From VRUG01 sp965372745 (GTDB lineage Bacteria; Planctomycetota; Phycisphaerae; Sedimentisphaerales; Anaerobacaceae), in assembly GCA_965372745.1 (NCBI GenBank), contig CBDVDM010000022.1, positions 1 through 29,548 on the forward strand: a stretch of DNA of 29,548 nucleotides. Direction: 5' to 3'. This document shows positions 13,208 to 21,474 of this stretch, one piece after another. The notes beneath the pieces are model-generated. The model did no database searches. It was not told where the DNA came from and saw only the letters and a program-made list of their open reading frames with translations. The translations under genes and the position numbers were made by a program. Numbering within the stretch: position 1 is the first letter of the stretch; every line of letters starts with the position of its first letter.

Positions 13208-15208
13208 ATGAGTAACAGTCAAAACAAGAGATTGCCGAAAACGAGAAAAGTCCCCCAAGGTAAAAAAGGTAAGAAAGGGCCGCTTCCGGGTTATAAACGA
13301 GGGCCTTTTAGCTGGATAATAATTTTACCACTTCTTCTTATGGTGACGTGGTGGCTTGGCCAGATGACCGGTAACAATATCAGCTGGAACGATTTTGAAA
13401 CATATCTGAAAAACGGCCAAATTGAAAGTCTCGATATTGGTGAAACAAAAATCAACGGCACTTTAAAAGAAACTGTCGAACAGAACGGCAAAAAAAGTCA
13501 TCGCGGATTTACTGTTGATTATAAACAGGAAGTTGTCGGTGAGTACCTTGTGGAGCTTTTGAAAGAAAGCGATGTTAACTGGAAATTTGCCAAGCAGCAT
13601 ATCTGGCTTTTAAATATCCTCTCAATGCTACTTCCCATTGTCCTTCTGATAGGGGTTTTCTATTTCATATTTGCCAAGAATATGCGTGGCGGAGCCGGCG
13701 GGATGCTGATGAGCTTTGGCAAAAGTCGACACCGGCTTCAAAGCAAAGATAAGGCCAAGGTAACGTTTAAAGATGTGGCAGGTATTGACGAAGCAAAAGA
13801 GGAGGTCGCCGAGATAATCGAGTTCCTGAGAAGCCCGAAGAAGTTTCAGCGTTTGGGCGGCCGTATTCCACGCGGAGTATTATTGATAGGCCCTCCCGGC
13901 TGCGGCAAGACGCTACTTGCCAAGGCGATAGCAGGCCAGGCAGATGTGCCGTTTTTCAGCATCAGCGGAAGTGATTTTGTTGAGATGTTCGTAGGCGTGG
14001 GAGCATCACGTGTCCGTGACCTGTTTAAACAGGCGAAAGATAATTCGCCATGTATTATTTTCCTCGATGAGATCGATGCCGTAGGCCGTAAGCGCGGTGC
14101 AGGTTTTGCCGGCGGCGGTCATGATGAACGTGAGCAGACACTAAATGCGATACTTGTAGAGATGGACGGTTTCGAGACCGATGACCAGGTCATAGTAATA
14201 GCTGCGACAAACCGTGGTGACATTTTGGACCATGCCTTGACACGTCCCGGCCGGTTTGACAGGCAGGTGGTGGTTCCGCTGCCGGATTTGAAGGGCAGAT
14301 TAGAGATTTTGAAGGTCCATGCCAGGAAGATAAAACTTGACAAAAACGCAGACATGGAACGATTAGCGAGAGGTACGCCGATGTTCAGCGGTGCCGACTT
14401 GGCGGCTATTATTAATGAATCAGCGTTGGCGGCAACAATGTCCAACAAGGAACATGTAGAAACGGCTGACCTCGAGGAGGCTCGTGACAAAGTTCGGTGG
14501 GGCCGGGCAAGAAAAAGCAGGGTTATTGACGAGCAGGACAAGAAGATAACAGCTTATCATGAAGCCGGCCATACGCTCATTCAGGCAATGCTTGAGGATG
14601 CTGACCCATTACATAAGGTGAGTATAATTCCGCGAGGGCCGATGGGAGGAGCTACGTTTGCTTTGCCGGAAAAAGACAGGACGCTCTTTACGAAGAAATA
14701 TTGTATGGCACTGCTGCAGGTCTGCTTCGGCGGCAGAATCGCTGAAGAACTGTTTTGTGAAGATATATCCAGCGGAGCGCAATCCGATATACAGCAGGCA
14801 ACAAAGATTACAAAGCAGATGGTATTGACATGGGGGATGAGTGATAAGCTTGGGCTTATAAGCTACAGTCCCGATAACGGACTTATGGAAAATAGCTATA
14901 TAATGAGCACGGAGAAGGAATATTCGGAGAATACTGCAGAGGACATCGACAGAGAAATTAAGAGACTGGTAGATGAGGCATATAAAAGCGCCAAAGAACT
15001 TATTAGTCAAAATAGAGATAAGGTGGAAGCGATAGCGAAGGCACTTTTGAAATATGAAACTCTCGATGCAGGCGATGTGGATTTGATACTGGAAGGTGGT
15101 GAACTTGATAAGCCAACAGTAACGGATTTACTGGCAGCGGAACAGAGCAAAGATAAACAGTCCAAACCAAAATCCAAAGATGACAGCCAGGAACAGGCAG
15201 ACGGCTAA
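13208..15208 (+). CDS. ftsH: ATP-dependent zinc metalloprotease FtsH
   Basis: FtsH is a hexameric inner-membrane AAA+ protease that degrades misfolded membrane proteins and selected soluble regulators. The 666-residue product has a basic N-terminus, a first membrane segment (about 35-52), a periplasmic domain, and a second membrane segment (about 134-157). The AAA domain has Walker A GPPGCGKT (228-235; the usual Thr is Cys), pore motif FVGVGA, Walker B IIFLDE (283-288), and the SRH ending RPGRFDRQ. The protease domain has HEAGH (451-455), with the third zinc ligand in SGAQSDIQQAT. The C-terminal tail is Lys/Gln/Ser-rich and probably disordered. The ribosome site is poor (GGAA), but the ATG fits the family. 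The LptE-like gene precedes it by 58 bases and dsbD follows by 38, all on the same strand. Confidence 0.97.
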   Translation: MSNSQNKRLPKTRKVPQGKKGKKGPLPGYKRGPFSWIIILPLLLMVTWWLGQMTGNNISWNDFETYLKNGQIESLDIGETKINGTLKETVEQNGKKSHRGFTVDYKQEVVGEYLVELLKESDVNWKFAKQHIWLLNILSMLLPIVLLIGVFYFIFAKNMRGGAGGMLMSFGKSRHRLQSKDKAKVTFKDVAGIDEAKEEVAEIIEFLRSPKKFQRLGGRIPRGVLLIGPPGCGKTLLAKAIAGQADVPFFSISGSDFVEMFVGVGASRVRDLFKQAKDNSPCIIFLDEIDAVGRKRGAGFAGGGHDEREQTLNAILVEMDGFETDDQVIVIAATNRGDILDHALTRPGRFDRQVVVPLPDLKGRLEILKVHARKIKLDKNADMERLARGTPMFSGADLAAIINESALAATMSNKEHVETADLEEARDKVRWGRARKSRVIDEQDKKITAYHEAGHTLIQAMLEDADPLHKVSIIPRGPMGGATFALPEKDRTLFTKKYCMALLQVCFGGRIAEELFCEDISSGAQSDIQQATKITKQMVLTWGMSDKLGLISYSPDNGLMENSYIMSTEKEYSENTAEDIDREIKRLVDEAYKSAKELISQNRDKVEAIAKALLKYETLDAGDVDLILEGGELDKPTVTDLLAAEQSKDKQSKPKSKDDSQEQADG

Positions 15209-15246
15209 ACATCTTCAATATTTCAATTTAATTGCGTGGTGCACAC

Positions 15247-17040
15247 ATGCGAAACAAAGCACTAATCATTTTCTTATCTTTTCTTTTGTTCGCAGGCTTA
15301 ACTGAAGCAGCGGAACAGATAAACACAGTCAAGACCAGTATTGTGACAATCAGCGTTGAGCAGCAGTATGATAATGTTTTGCCAGGTGGTAACTCTGCAC
15401 TGGCGATTCATTTTAAATTGAAAAAAAACTGGCATTTCTACGCATCACAGGAGAGCGCGCCGGCAGGAGCGGTACTTAAAGTCATGCCTGAAACAGCAGA
15501 TGGGGTTGTCTTTAAAAAACCGATTTTTCCGAAGCCTCAGAAGTACTTCGATAAGTCTTCCAACAGGAAACTCAGGGTATACAGTGACAATTTTACTGTT
15601 TATATACCGTTTGCTGTTGCAGAAGATGTTACCAGTGACAATATAAGTATAAGTGTGGCAATATACGGTGCGGTGTGTTCCGATATTCAGTGCCGAATGC
15701 CAGATTTTGGGAAATTAGGCACAGTGGTAAATATCAGAAGTGATGCTGTGATGGGTAATGAAAAATTTACTATACCAGCAGTGACATTGGATTCCCGCTT
15801 CCGCGGGAATGACAGCGGCGAGTCAACAAATCAGTTGGCAGGATATTCGGTGTGGTTTGCGTTGGGTGTGGCATTCGTGGCGGGGCTGGCGTTGAATATT
15901 ATGCCCTGCGTGTGGCCTGTGCTGCCTTTGATTGTGATGCGAATTGTCGAGCATGGAAAAGAAAGCAAGGCAAGGGCAATGTCGATGGGGTTTGCTTTTT
16001 GCTTCGGGATATTGCTTTTCTTTGCGTCTCTGGCAGCAATGAACATCATCCTGCAATTAGCTTACGGAACAGCTCTGCAATGGGGAGACCAGTTTAGAAA
16101 TCCTGCGTTCGTTTGCGGAATGGCGATACTGCTGATAGTAATGGCATTTTTTATGTTCGGTATGTTTACCGTCTCATTGCCATTATCGATAGCAGGTAAA
16201 CAGGGAAGCGGGAAAGGCTATGCCGGTTCGGTTGGTATGGGATTTTTGGCGGCGATACTGAGTACGCCATGCAGCTTCGGGATACTGGCGGCGGCATTTG
16301 CGTGGGCACAGGTACAGCCTTTGATGCTGGGGACATCAGCGATTTTAGTTATAGGTGTCGGGATGGCGATGCCTTATTTGATTCTTACCTCGATGCCAAA
16401 ATTATTGAATCGTATACCTAAGGCTGGTCGATGGATGGAGCTGTTTAAAGAGGCTATCGGCTTTATACTTTTGATTATCGCAGTCAAACTTATAGCTGCC
16501 CTGCCGCAAGACAGAAAGATGGGTGTCTTGTATTTTTCCGTAATACTCGGATTTAGTGTATGGATGTGGGGCGGCTGGGTGAACTACGGCACAAAGTTGT
16601 CACGTAAAATAATTGTGCGCGGGCTTGCGGTGATATTGGCTGTTGCGGGCGGGATGTTGTTTTTGTCAGGGCCTAAACAAGAGTTGATTGCGTGGCAGAG
16701 TTATGATGCAGGAACAATAGAGAGTTCATTGAAAAATAAACAGCCTGTATTGATAAAGTTTACAGCGGATTGGTGCCTGAGTTGTCAGGTTGTTGAGAAA
16801 AGAGTTTTCTCGCGAGCCGACATTGCAGAATTGCTCGAAAAAAAGGGAGTAATAACTATAAAGGCAGATACCACAACCAGAGATATGCCGGCAACAGATG
16901 CCTTGAAAAATATATACAATGAGCCGGGAGTGCCTGTGACTATGCTGTTTGTTCCGGGCGTGAAAGATTCTGTGAGATGGAGGAGTATGGGTTTTGGTGA
17001 TAAGTTGAGGAGCCAACTGGAGGAGTTGGCAGATAACTAA
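15247..17040 (+). CDS. dsbD: Thiol:disulfide interchange protein DsbD
   Basis: DsbD carries electrons from cytoplasmic thioredoxin across the inner membrane to periplasmic thiol proteins. From ATG 15247 the product has 597 residues: a signal peptide (about 1-22, ending LTEA), an alpha domain with the pair C144/C149, a membrane domain of about eight helices with C221 (MPCVWP) and C342 (TPCSFG), and a thioredoxin-like gamma domain with WCLSC (C510, C513). All three expected cysteine pairs are present. TTG at 15232 is a possible earlier start, but it places charged residues before the signal peptide. The linker between alpha and membrane domains carries a palindromic repeat read in frame (15791-15810; residues SRFRGN). 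The nth gene begins two bases after the stop, so the pair is co-translated. Confidence 0.93.
   Translation: MRNKALIIFLSFLLFAGLTEAAEQINTVKTSIVTISVEQQYDNVLPGGNSALAIHFKLKKNWHFYASQESAPAGAVLKVMPETADGVVFKKPIFPKPQKYFDKSSNRKLRVYSDNFTVYIPFAVAEDVTSDNISISVAIYGAVCSDIQCRMPDFGKLGTVVNIRSDAVMGNEKFTIPAVTLDSRFRGNDSGESTNQLAGYSVWFALGVAFVAGLALNIMPCVWPVLPLIVMRIVEHGKESKARAMSMGFAFCFGILLFFASLAAMNIILQLAYGTALQWGDQFRNPAFVCGMAILLIVMAFFMFGMFTVSLPLSIAGKQGSGKGYAGSVGMGFLAAILSTPCSFGILAAAFAWAQVQPLMLGTSAILVIGVGMAMPYLILTSMPKLLNRIPKAGRWMELFKEAIGFILLIIAVKLIAALPQDRKMGVLYFSVILGFSVWMWGGWVNYGTKLSRKIIVRGLAVILAVAGGMLFLSGPKQELIAWQSYDAGTIESSLKNKQPVLIKFTADWCLSCQVVEKRVFSRADIAELLEKKGVITIKADTTTRDMPATDALKNIYNEPGVPVTMLFVPGVKDSVRWRSMGFGDKLRSQLEELADN
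15791..15810. repeat. REP-like palindrome inside dsbD coding sequence
   Basis: ATTCCCGC (15791-15798) and GCGGGAAT (15803-15810) form a perfect 8-bp stem with loop TTCC, flanked by TTGG and GACA. This is the widespread bacterial dispersed repeat whose translation gives SRFRGND. It is read in frame, and it lies in the linker between two DsbD domains, where extra residues should be tolerated. Confidence 0.75.
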
Positions 17041-17042
17041 CG

Positions 17043-17720
17043 ATGGCGAAAAAAGTTAAGATAAAAGTAAACAAAAAAGAGGCGGCAGAGCGAGTTAAAA
17101 AAATCCGGCTTGTATTAAAAAAGACATATCCTGATGCAAAGACAGCACTTGAATTCAGCAATCCTTTAGAGTTGCTTATAGCAACAATACTATCGGCTCA
17201 GTGCACGGATGTTCGAGTGAATATAGTGACAAAGGTGGTATTTAAAAAATACAGGTCGGCTGAAGACTGGGCAAAGGCAGATGTCAAGAAAATTGAAAGT
17301 GACATTAAAAGCACGGGATTTTATCGCAATAAGGCATTAAATATTAAAAGAGCGTGTGAGAAAATAACAAAGGATTTCGGCAGGGAAGTACCGTCGACAA
17401 TGGAAAAGCTTTTAACATTGCCGGGAGTCGGGAGGAAGACGGCGAATGTCGTATTGGGTAATGCGTTCGATACGCCGGGCATAGCATGTGATACTCATGT
17501 TATGCGTTTGAGCAGGCGATTAGGACTGTCAGAGAACAGCGGCGATGCGGTAAAGTTGGAGTACGATTTGGCCGAAATAGTACCTGAAAGGAACTGGACA
17601 ATGTTCAGCCATCTACTGATATTTCATGGTCGAAATATTTGTAAGGCACGCAAGCCGGATTGTGCGAATTGCCCGATAGCAAAATACTGTCCCTCTGCAA
17701 ACAAAACGGAACTGCGGTAA
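17043..17720 (+). CDS. nth: Endonuclease III
   Basis: A bifunctional DNA glycosylase/AP lyase that removes oxidised pyrimidines in base excision repair. The 225-residue product has the helix-hairpin-helix LLTLPGVGRKTANVVL with catalytic Lys132, the catalytic Asp150 in CDTHVMRLSRRLGL (18 residues apart, as in E. coli Nth K120/D138), and the C-terminal iron-sulfur loop C-x6-C-x2-C-x5-C ending at KYC. The N-terminus is lysine-rich (MAKKVKIKVNKKEAAERV). The start is ATG at 17043, two bases after the dsbD stop. A GGAGG about 19 nt upstream is too far for a normal ribosome site, so translational coupling to dsbD is likely. The LOG-family gene follows by 24 bases. Confidence 0.96.
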   Translation: MAKKVKIKVNKKEAAERVKKIRLVLKKTYPDAKTALEFSNPLELLIATILSAQCTDVRVNIVTKVVFKKYRSAEDWAKADVKKIESDIKSTGFYRNKALNIKRACEKITKDFGREVPSTMEKLLTLPGVGRKTANVVLGNAFDTPGIACDTHVMRLSRRLGLSENSGDAVKLEYDLAEIVPERNWTMFSHLLIFHGRNICKARKPDCANCPIAKYCPSANKTELR

Positions 17721-17744
17721 AAAGTCTGGAAGGAGACATTTTTT

Positions 17745-18440
17745 ATGATGGAGATAAAAGAAAGCCCGGTAAGAGACCTTTGGCGGATATTTCGAATAAT
17801 GGCGGAATTTGTTGAGGGTTTTGACGAGTTGTCTACTGTTGGGCCGGCAGTGTCAATTTTCGGCTCTGCCCGTGCACAGAAAGGCGATGAGCACTATAAG
17901 CTCGCTGAAGCAACGGCAATGGAAGTTGCCAAGGCAGGTTTTGCAGTGATAACCGGTGGCGGCAACGGGATAATGGAGGCTGCGAACAAAGGAGCTACTG
18001 AGGCCGGCGGTAAAAGTATCGGATTGAATATCGAAATACCGCTGGAACAGATTCCGAACAAGTATCAAAATATATCACTGCATTTCAGGTATTTCTTCTG
18101 CCGCAAAATGATGTTTTTGAAATATGCTCATGGTTTTATTGTACTGCCGGGCGGCTGGGGGACGATGGACGAATTTTTCGAGTCTCTTACATTGATTCAG
18201 ACGTTGAAACAGGCATCGTTTCCGGTTGTTTTGATGGGTAGTGACTATTGGGGCGGGTTGATTGATTGGATGAAGGAAAAGATGCTCGGCGAGTGTGGCT
18301 ATATCTCTGAAGAAGATTTGGATATATTTACGGTGGTCGATGAGCCAAAGGCGGCAGCTAAGATAATGGTAGATTTCAGAAAGGCAAAGGGCAAGGTGGG
18401 TCTGGACCTGCCTTCGGGGATGACTCAGTTTAAAACATAA
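17745..18440 (+). CDS. LOG family (TIGR00730-type) Rossmann-fold protein
   Basis: LOG-family enzymes cleave nucleoside 5'-monophosphates, including cytokinin precursors in plants, into base and ribose 5-phosphate. In bacteria they are often annotated as putative lysine decarboxylases, which is obsolete. The 231-residue product has the phosphate-binding signature GGGNGIMEAANKGA (about 66-79) and the catalytic motif PGGWGTMDEFFE starting at Pro135. SIFGSAR near the N-terminus is also typical. GGAGA about 8-10 nt before the ATG gives a clear ribosome site; a second ATG follows directly at 17748. It is last in the plus-strand run beginning at 11654 and converges on the radical SAM gene with 24 bases between. 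No terminator is visible in that gap. The bacterial substrate is unknown. Confidence 0.9.
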   Translation: MMEIKESPVRDLWRIFRIMAEFVEGFDELSTVGPAVSIFGSARAQKGDEHYKLAEATAMEVAKAGFAVITGGGNGIMEAANKGATEAGGKSIGLNIEIPLEQIPNKYQNISLHFRYFFCRKMMFLKYAHGFIVLPGGWGTMDEFFESLTLIQTLKQASFPVVLMGSDYWGGLIDWMKEKMLGECGYISEEDLDIFTVVDEPKAAAKIMVDFRKAKGKVGLDLPSGMTQFKT

Positions 18441-18464
18441 AATTAAAGGTATAAAACTCACATC

Positions 18465-20264
18465 TCAATCCTGATTATTCTGAGTTTCCAGAGCGTCTTC
18501 GAGATGCTTTAACAAGTAATCTTTCGCTGGGCCTGCAAGATGCTGCCAGGGGAGTATCTCGGAGGTATCGAATTGTCTTTGAGAGAGAGTTTCTGGGTCG
18601 AGGTTGAATTTTTTAAAGGCATCGAGCCAGAGCCGGTAATTAAATGTTTCTGTCCATAAATCAAACCGTGCACCGTTTTGCCAGGCGGTCTCTATAACAT
18701 TGCACAGACGTCTGTCGCCTCGGCTTATGGCAGCTTCGAGGATGCTTTGCTCGATTCCGTGGAATTTGAACCGGATAAATCGAGCGTTTAGTTTTTTCTT
18801 TTCGTCAAGTATCAAACGTTTGGCGTTTTCGAAATACTGTTTTGATTTCTGTGGAAGCCATGCAAAAGGTGTGTGAGGTTTTGGTACGAACCAACTGACG
18901 GCGGTGTTAATCTGGCCTGTTCTGCCGTCGATTTTTTTTCTAAGTTTTGCAAGGTCATAAGATAACTTTACGATTTGCTTTATATCGTCTTCGGATTCAC
19001 CAGGCAGGCCTACCATGAAATATAATTTTAATTTTTGCCATCCTGCTTTATAGGCGGCTTCGACGGCAGTGAAAAGGTCGGTATCTTTCAAAGGTTTGTT
19101 TATGATTTTTCTCACTTTTTCACTGGCAGCCTCGACAGCGATTGTCAGGCCTGCTTTTCTTACTGAGGTGATAAGTTCAGGTAGTATTTTTAGCTGCTGG
19201 TCAACTCGCAGGCTCGGGATGGACAGGCCTACATGCTTATCCTGAAAGTATTCATGGAGTTTTGGTATCAGTTCTTCGAGTTTTGGGTAATCGGCGGTTG
19301 ACAGGCTCAACAGGCTTACGGTATTGAAGCCGGTGGCGTGATAACATTTGACGGCCAGCTCGAAGATTTTATCGACGGACCTGTACCGGATTGGTCTTCT
19401 GCAAAAACTTACCTGGCAGAATCGGCACCGGCCCGGACAGCCCCTCATAATCTCGATGCTGACCCTCTCGTGGACAGCCTGTGTGAAAGGGACGAGCGGC
19501 TTCAAAGGGACGGGTGCATTCTCGAAATCCTCTGCAACAGCACTTTTAAACTGAGTCGGAAGGCCTGGTATGGCCGGCTGAAAACTTTTTATTTTGTCAC
19601 CGTCATATTCAAACCGGTAAAGTGAAGGGACATAAACCCAGTCGAATTTTTTTGCAGCTTCGATTAGTATTTGCTTTTTTACAGAGCCGGCTTTTTTGTG
19701 TCCGATGAGAAAATTTGCCAGTTGGGGTGCAGTCTCTTCGCCATCACCGATAACGAAAAGGTCAATAAAATCAGTTAGCGGTTCGCAGCAATTTGAGATA
19801 AGCCCCCCTGCTATTATTAGTGGGTCGTCATCGCAGCGGTCTGCTGTTCGAACATTTAATCCGGCAAGGTCAAGGGTATTGAGAACATTTGTATAACAAA
19901 GTTCGTTTGTCAGGCTAAAACCTATGCAATCGAAATCCTTTGCGGCGGCTTTGGATTCGAGTGTGAAAAGCGGGATTTGCTTTTGGCGAAGTATCTCTTC
20001 GGCGTCAATCCAGGGCAGGAAAAGACGCTCGGCGGCAATATTCGGGGTTTGGTTTAGGATATCGTATATAACGGCAAGGCCAGCATAGCTGGCTGCGACT
20101 TCGTAGACGTCTGGAAAACATAATGCGACTGTGAGACTGACAGCGGAGAGGTCTTTTTTTATCTGGTTGATTTCGCCGCCTATATATCGGGACGGCCTGC
20201 GGACAAAGGGCAAGAATTGTTTTTCAACGATATCTTCGAGTATTGTAATTTGTTTACTTTTCAT
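18465..20264 (-). CDS. Uncharacterised radical SAM protein, TIGR03960-like
   Basis: A 599-residue protein with an N-terminal B12-binding-like (Rossmann) region and a radical SAM domain. The cluster motif RGCPGRCRFC gives C276, C280 and C283 (Cx3Cx2C). The N-terminus carries FVRRPSRYIGGEIN, the opening I associate with TIGR03960. In many genomes these proteins are fused to, or sit beside, a DUF2344 (TIGR03936) partner; none is adjacent here. Downstream, VSWFVPKPHTPFAWLPQ and the late LPWQHL are also typical. No substrate is known. ATG at 20264 is preferred over an upstream frame start at 20336, because the family begins here and a promoter ends only seven bases before it. There is no ribosome site, as expected for a leaderless message. 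Confidence 0.82.
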   Translation of the reverse strand: MKSKQITILEDIVEKQFLPFVRRPSRYIGGEINQIKKDLSAVSLTVALCFPDVYEVAASYAGLAVIYDILNQTPNIAAERLFLPWIDAEEILRQKQIPLFTLESKAAAKDFDCIGFSLTNELCYTNVLNTLDLAGLNVRTADRCDDDPLIIAGGLISNCCEPLTDFIDLFVIGDGEETAPQLANFLIGHKKAGSVKKQILIEAAKKFDWVYVPSLYRFEYDGDKIKSFQPAIPGLPTQFKSAVAEDFENAPVPLKPLVPFTQAVHERVSIEIMRGCPGRCRFCQVSFCRRPIRYRSVDKIFELAVKCYHATGFNTVSLLSLSTADYPKLEELIPKLHEYFQDKHVGLSIPSLRVDQQLKILPELITSVRKAGLTIAVEAASEKVRKIINKPLKDTDLFTAVEAAYKAGWQKLKLYFMVGLPGESEDDIKQIVKLSYDLAKLRKKIDGRTGQINTAVSWFVPKPHTPFAWLPQKSKQYFENAKRLILDEKKKLNARFIRFKFHGIEQSILEAAISRGDRRLCNVIETAWQNGARFDLWTETFNYRLWLDAFKKFNLDPETLSQRQFDTSEILPWQHLAGPAKDYLLKHLEDALETQNNQD

Positions 20265-20271
20265 GCTGAGT

Positions 20272-20301
20272 ATTATAGATTGATTATTAGATATTTGCCA
20301 G
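20272..20301 (-). promoter_or_regulatory. Promoter of the radical SAM gene, probably giving a leaderless mRNA
   Basis: On the minus strand a perfect -10 TATAAT (20277-20272) lies 18 nt after CTGGCA (20301-20296), which matches four of six -35 bases. Only seven bases separate the -10 from the ATG at 20264, so the transcript should begin at or within a base or two of the start codon. Confidence 0.55.
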
Positions 20302-20391
20302 AACAACGCTGGGAAACAGACATCGGATAAAAGCATCCGGGTTTTCTATTTATTATTGGCTAATCGATGGAAGTTTTGTGAGAGAAGTTTT

Positions 20392-21456
20392 ATGCAAAGA
20401 GTTAACATTCGGTATATTCTGATTGTGATAGTTGTATTGGCTGTCGCAGCGGCGCTGCATTTTAGCAGGAAAGCTGAGGAGTCGGCCTGGCCTAAAGGGA
20501 GAGTAAATGTCGACAGCGGGCAGCGGTTAGTGATGGGGACATTTGCGCGGATTGTTGCGGTTGCGATGGATAGAGAAAAAGCTGACAAGTGTATAGAGGC
20601 TGGATTTGAGCAGCTTGAGATGGTTGATAATTCGATGAGTGATTATAAACCGGAATCGGAGCTTGGCATGGTCAATCGTGAGGCATTTGAAAGAGAAGTT
20701 GAGGTAAGTGATGCGGTTTTTGAGGTCCTGGAAAAAAGTGTCAACTACAGTAAGAAAAGCGGCGGTGCGTTCGATGTGACGGTCGGGCCTTTAGTGGATT
20801 TGTTCAGAGACGCGAAAGAAAAAGGAATTAAGCCAACGCAGGAACAGATTTCGGAAGTAAAGAAAAAAATCGGGTTTGAAAAATTAGAGCTTGATAAAGA
20901 AAAAAGAACGGTAAGATTTTTAGTTGATGGGATGCGGATTGACTTGGGCGGGATTGCAAAAGGATATGCGATTGATAAGGCGATTGATGCGATGCAAAAA
21001 GGCGGGACAATCGGCGGAATGGTCGATGTCGGCGGCGATATAAGATGTTTTGGAGCACCGCCAAATAGCAGAGATACATGGCTTATCGGATTGCAGGACC
21101 CGAGTGTCGAAAAGGAAGATTTGGCAACTAATAAGTATTTGCTTGTGTTAAAACTGACGGATGCGGCAATAGCAACAAGCGGAGATTACAGGCGGTTCGT
21201 GATGGTAGGGGCAGAAAAGTACAGTCATATAATCAGACCTTCAGCGGGGGAAAGTGCAAAGGAGTTGTCGAGTGTTACTGTTATTAGTGAAAGTGGTATT
21301 GATGCGGACGCTCTTGCAACGGCAGTCAGTGTCTTGGGGGCTGAGAAAGGGCTGAAACTTATAGAGAAAGAGCCGAATGCGGAGGCAATATTGATAACAG
21401 CAGGGCCTGAATACAGGCTCATCAAAAGCAGCGTAGCAGGAAAATATATAAACTAA
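20392..21456 (+). CDS. apbE: FAD:protein FMN transferase ApbE
   Basis: ApbE uses FAD to attach FMN covalently to threonine in target proteins, notably RnfG/RnfD and NqrB/NqrC. The 354-residue product has an N-terminal membrane anchor (about 7-25, ILIVIVVLAVAAAL), so it should act on the periplasmic side where RnfG is exposed. Family motifs are GTFARIVAVA near the start, ending in DNSMSDYKPESELGMVN, then SGGAFDVTVGPL, the flavin-binding DLGGIAKGYAID, and VDVGGDIRCFG. The Asp-rich GIDADALATA metal region is near the C-terminus. ATG 20392 is preceded by AGAGAAG; an earlier start at 20356 would add a polar stretch before the anchor. It converges on rnfB with 18 bases between, so it is not in the rnf operon, but the two almost certainly work together. 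Confidence 0.94.
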   Translation: MQRVNIRYILIVIVVLAVAAALHFSRKAEESAWPKGRVNVDSGQRLVMGTFARIVAVAMDREKADKCIEAGFEQLEMVDNSMSDYKPESELGMVNREAFEREVEVSDAVFEVLEKSVNYSKKSGGAFDVTVGPLVDLFRDAKEKGIKPTQEQISEVKKKIGFEKLELDKEKRTVRFLVDGMRIDLGGIAKGYAIDKAIDAMQKGGTIGGMVDVGGDIRCFGAPPNSRDTWLIGLQDPSVEKEDLATNKYLLVLKLTDAAIATSGDYRRFVMVGAEKYSHIIRPSAGESAKELSSVTVISESGIDADALATAVSVLGAEKGLKLIEKEPNAEAILITAGPEYRLIKSSVAGKYIN

Positions 21457-21474
21457 TACAAAGATTATAAATTA

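Noticed and set aside
13208..15208. Walker A Thr to Cys in FtsH (GPPGCGKT) as a sign of inactivity
   Set aside because: Lys and the final Thr that contact the nucleotide are intact and all other AAA and zinc motifs are normal, so this is a tolerated substitution.
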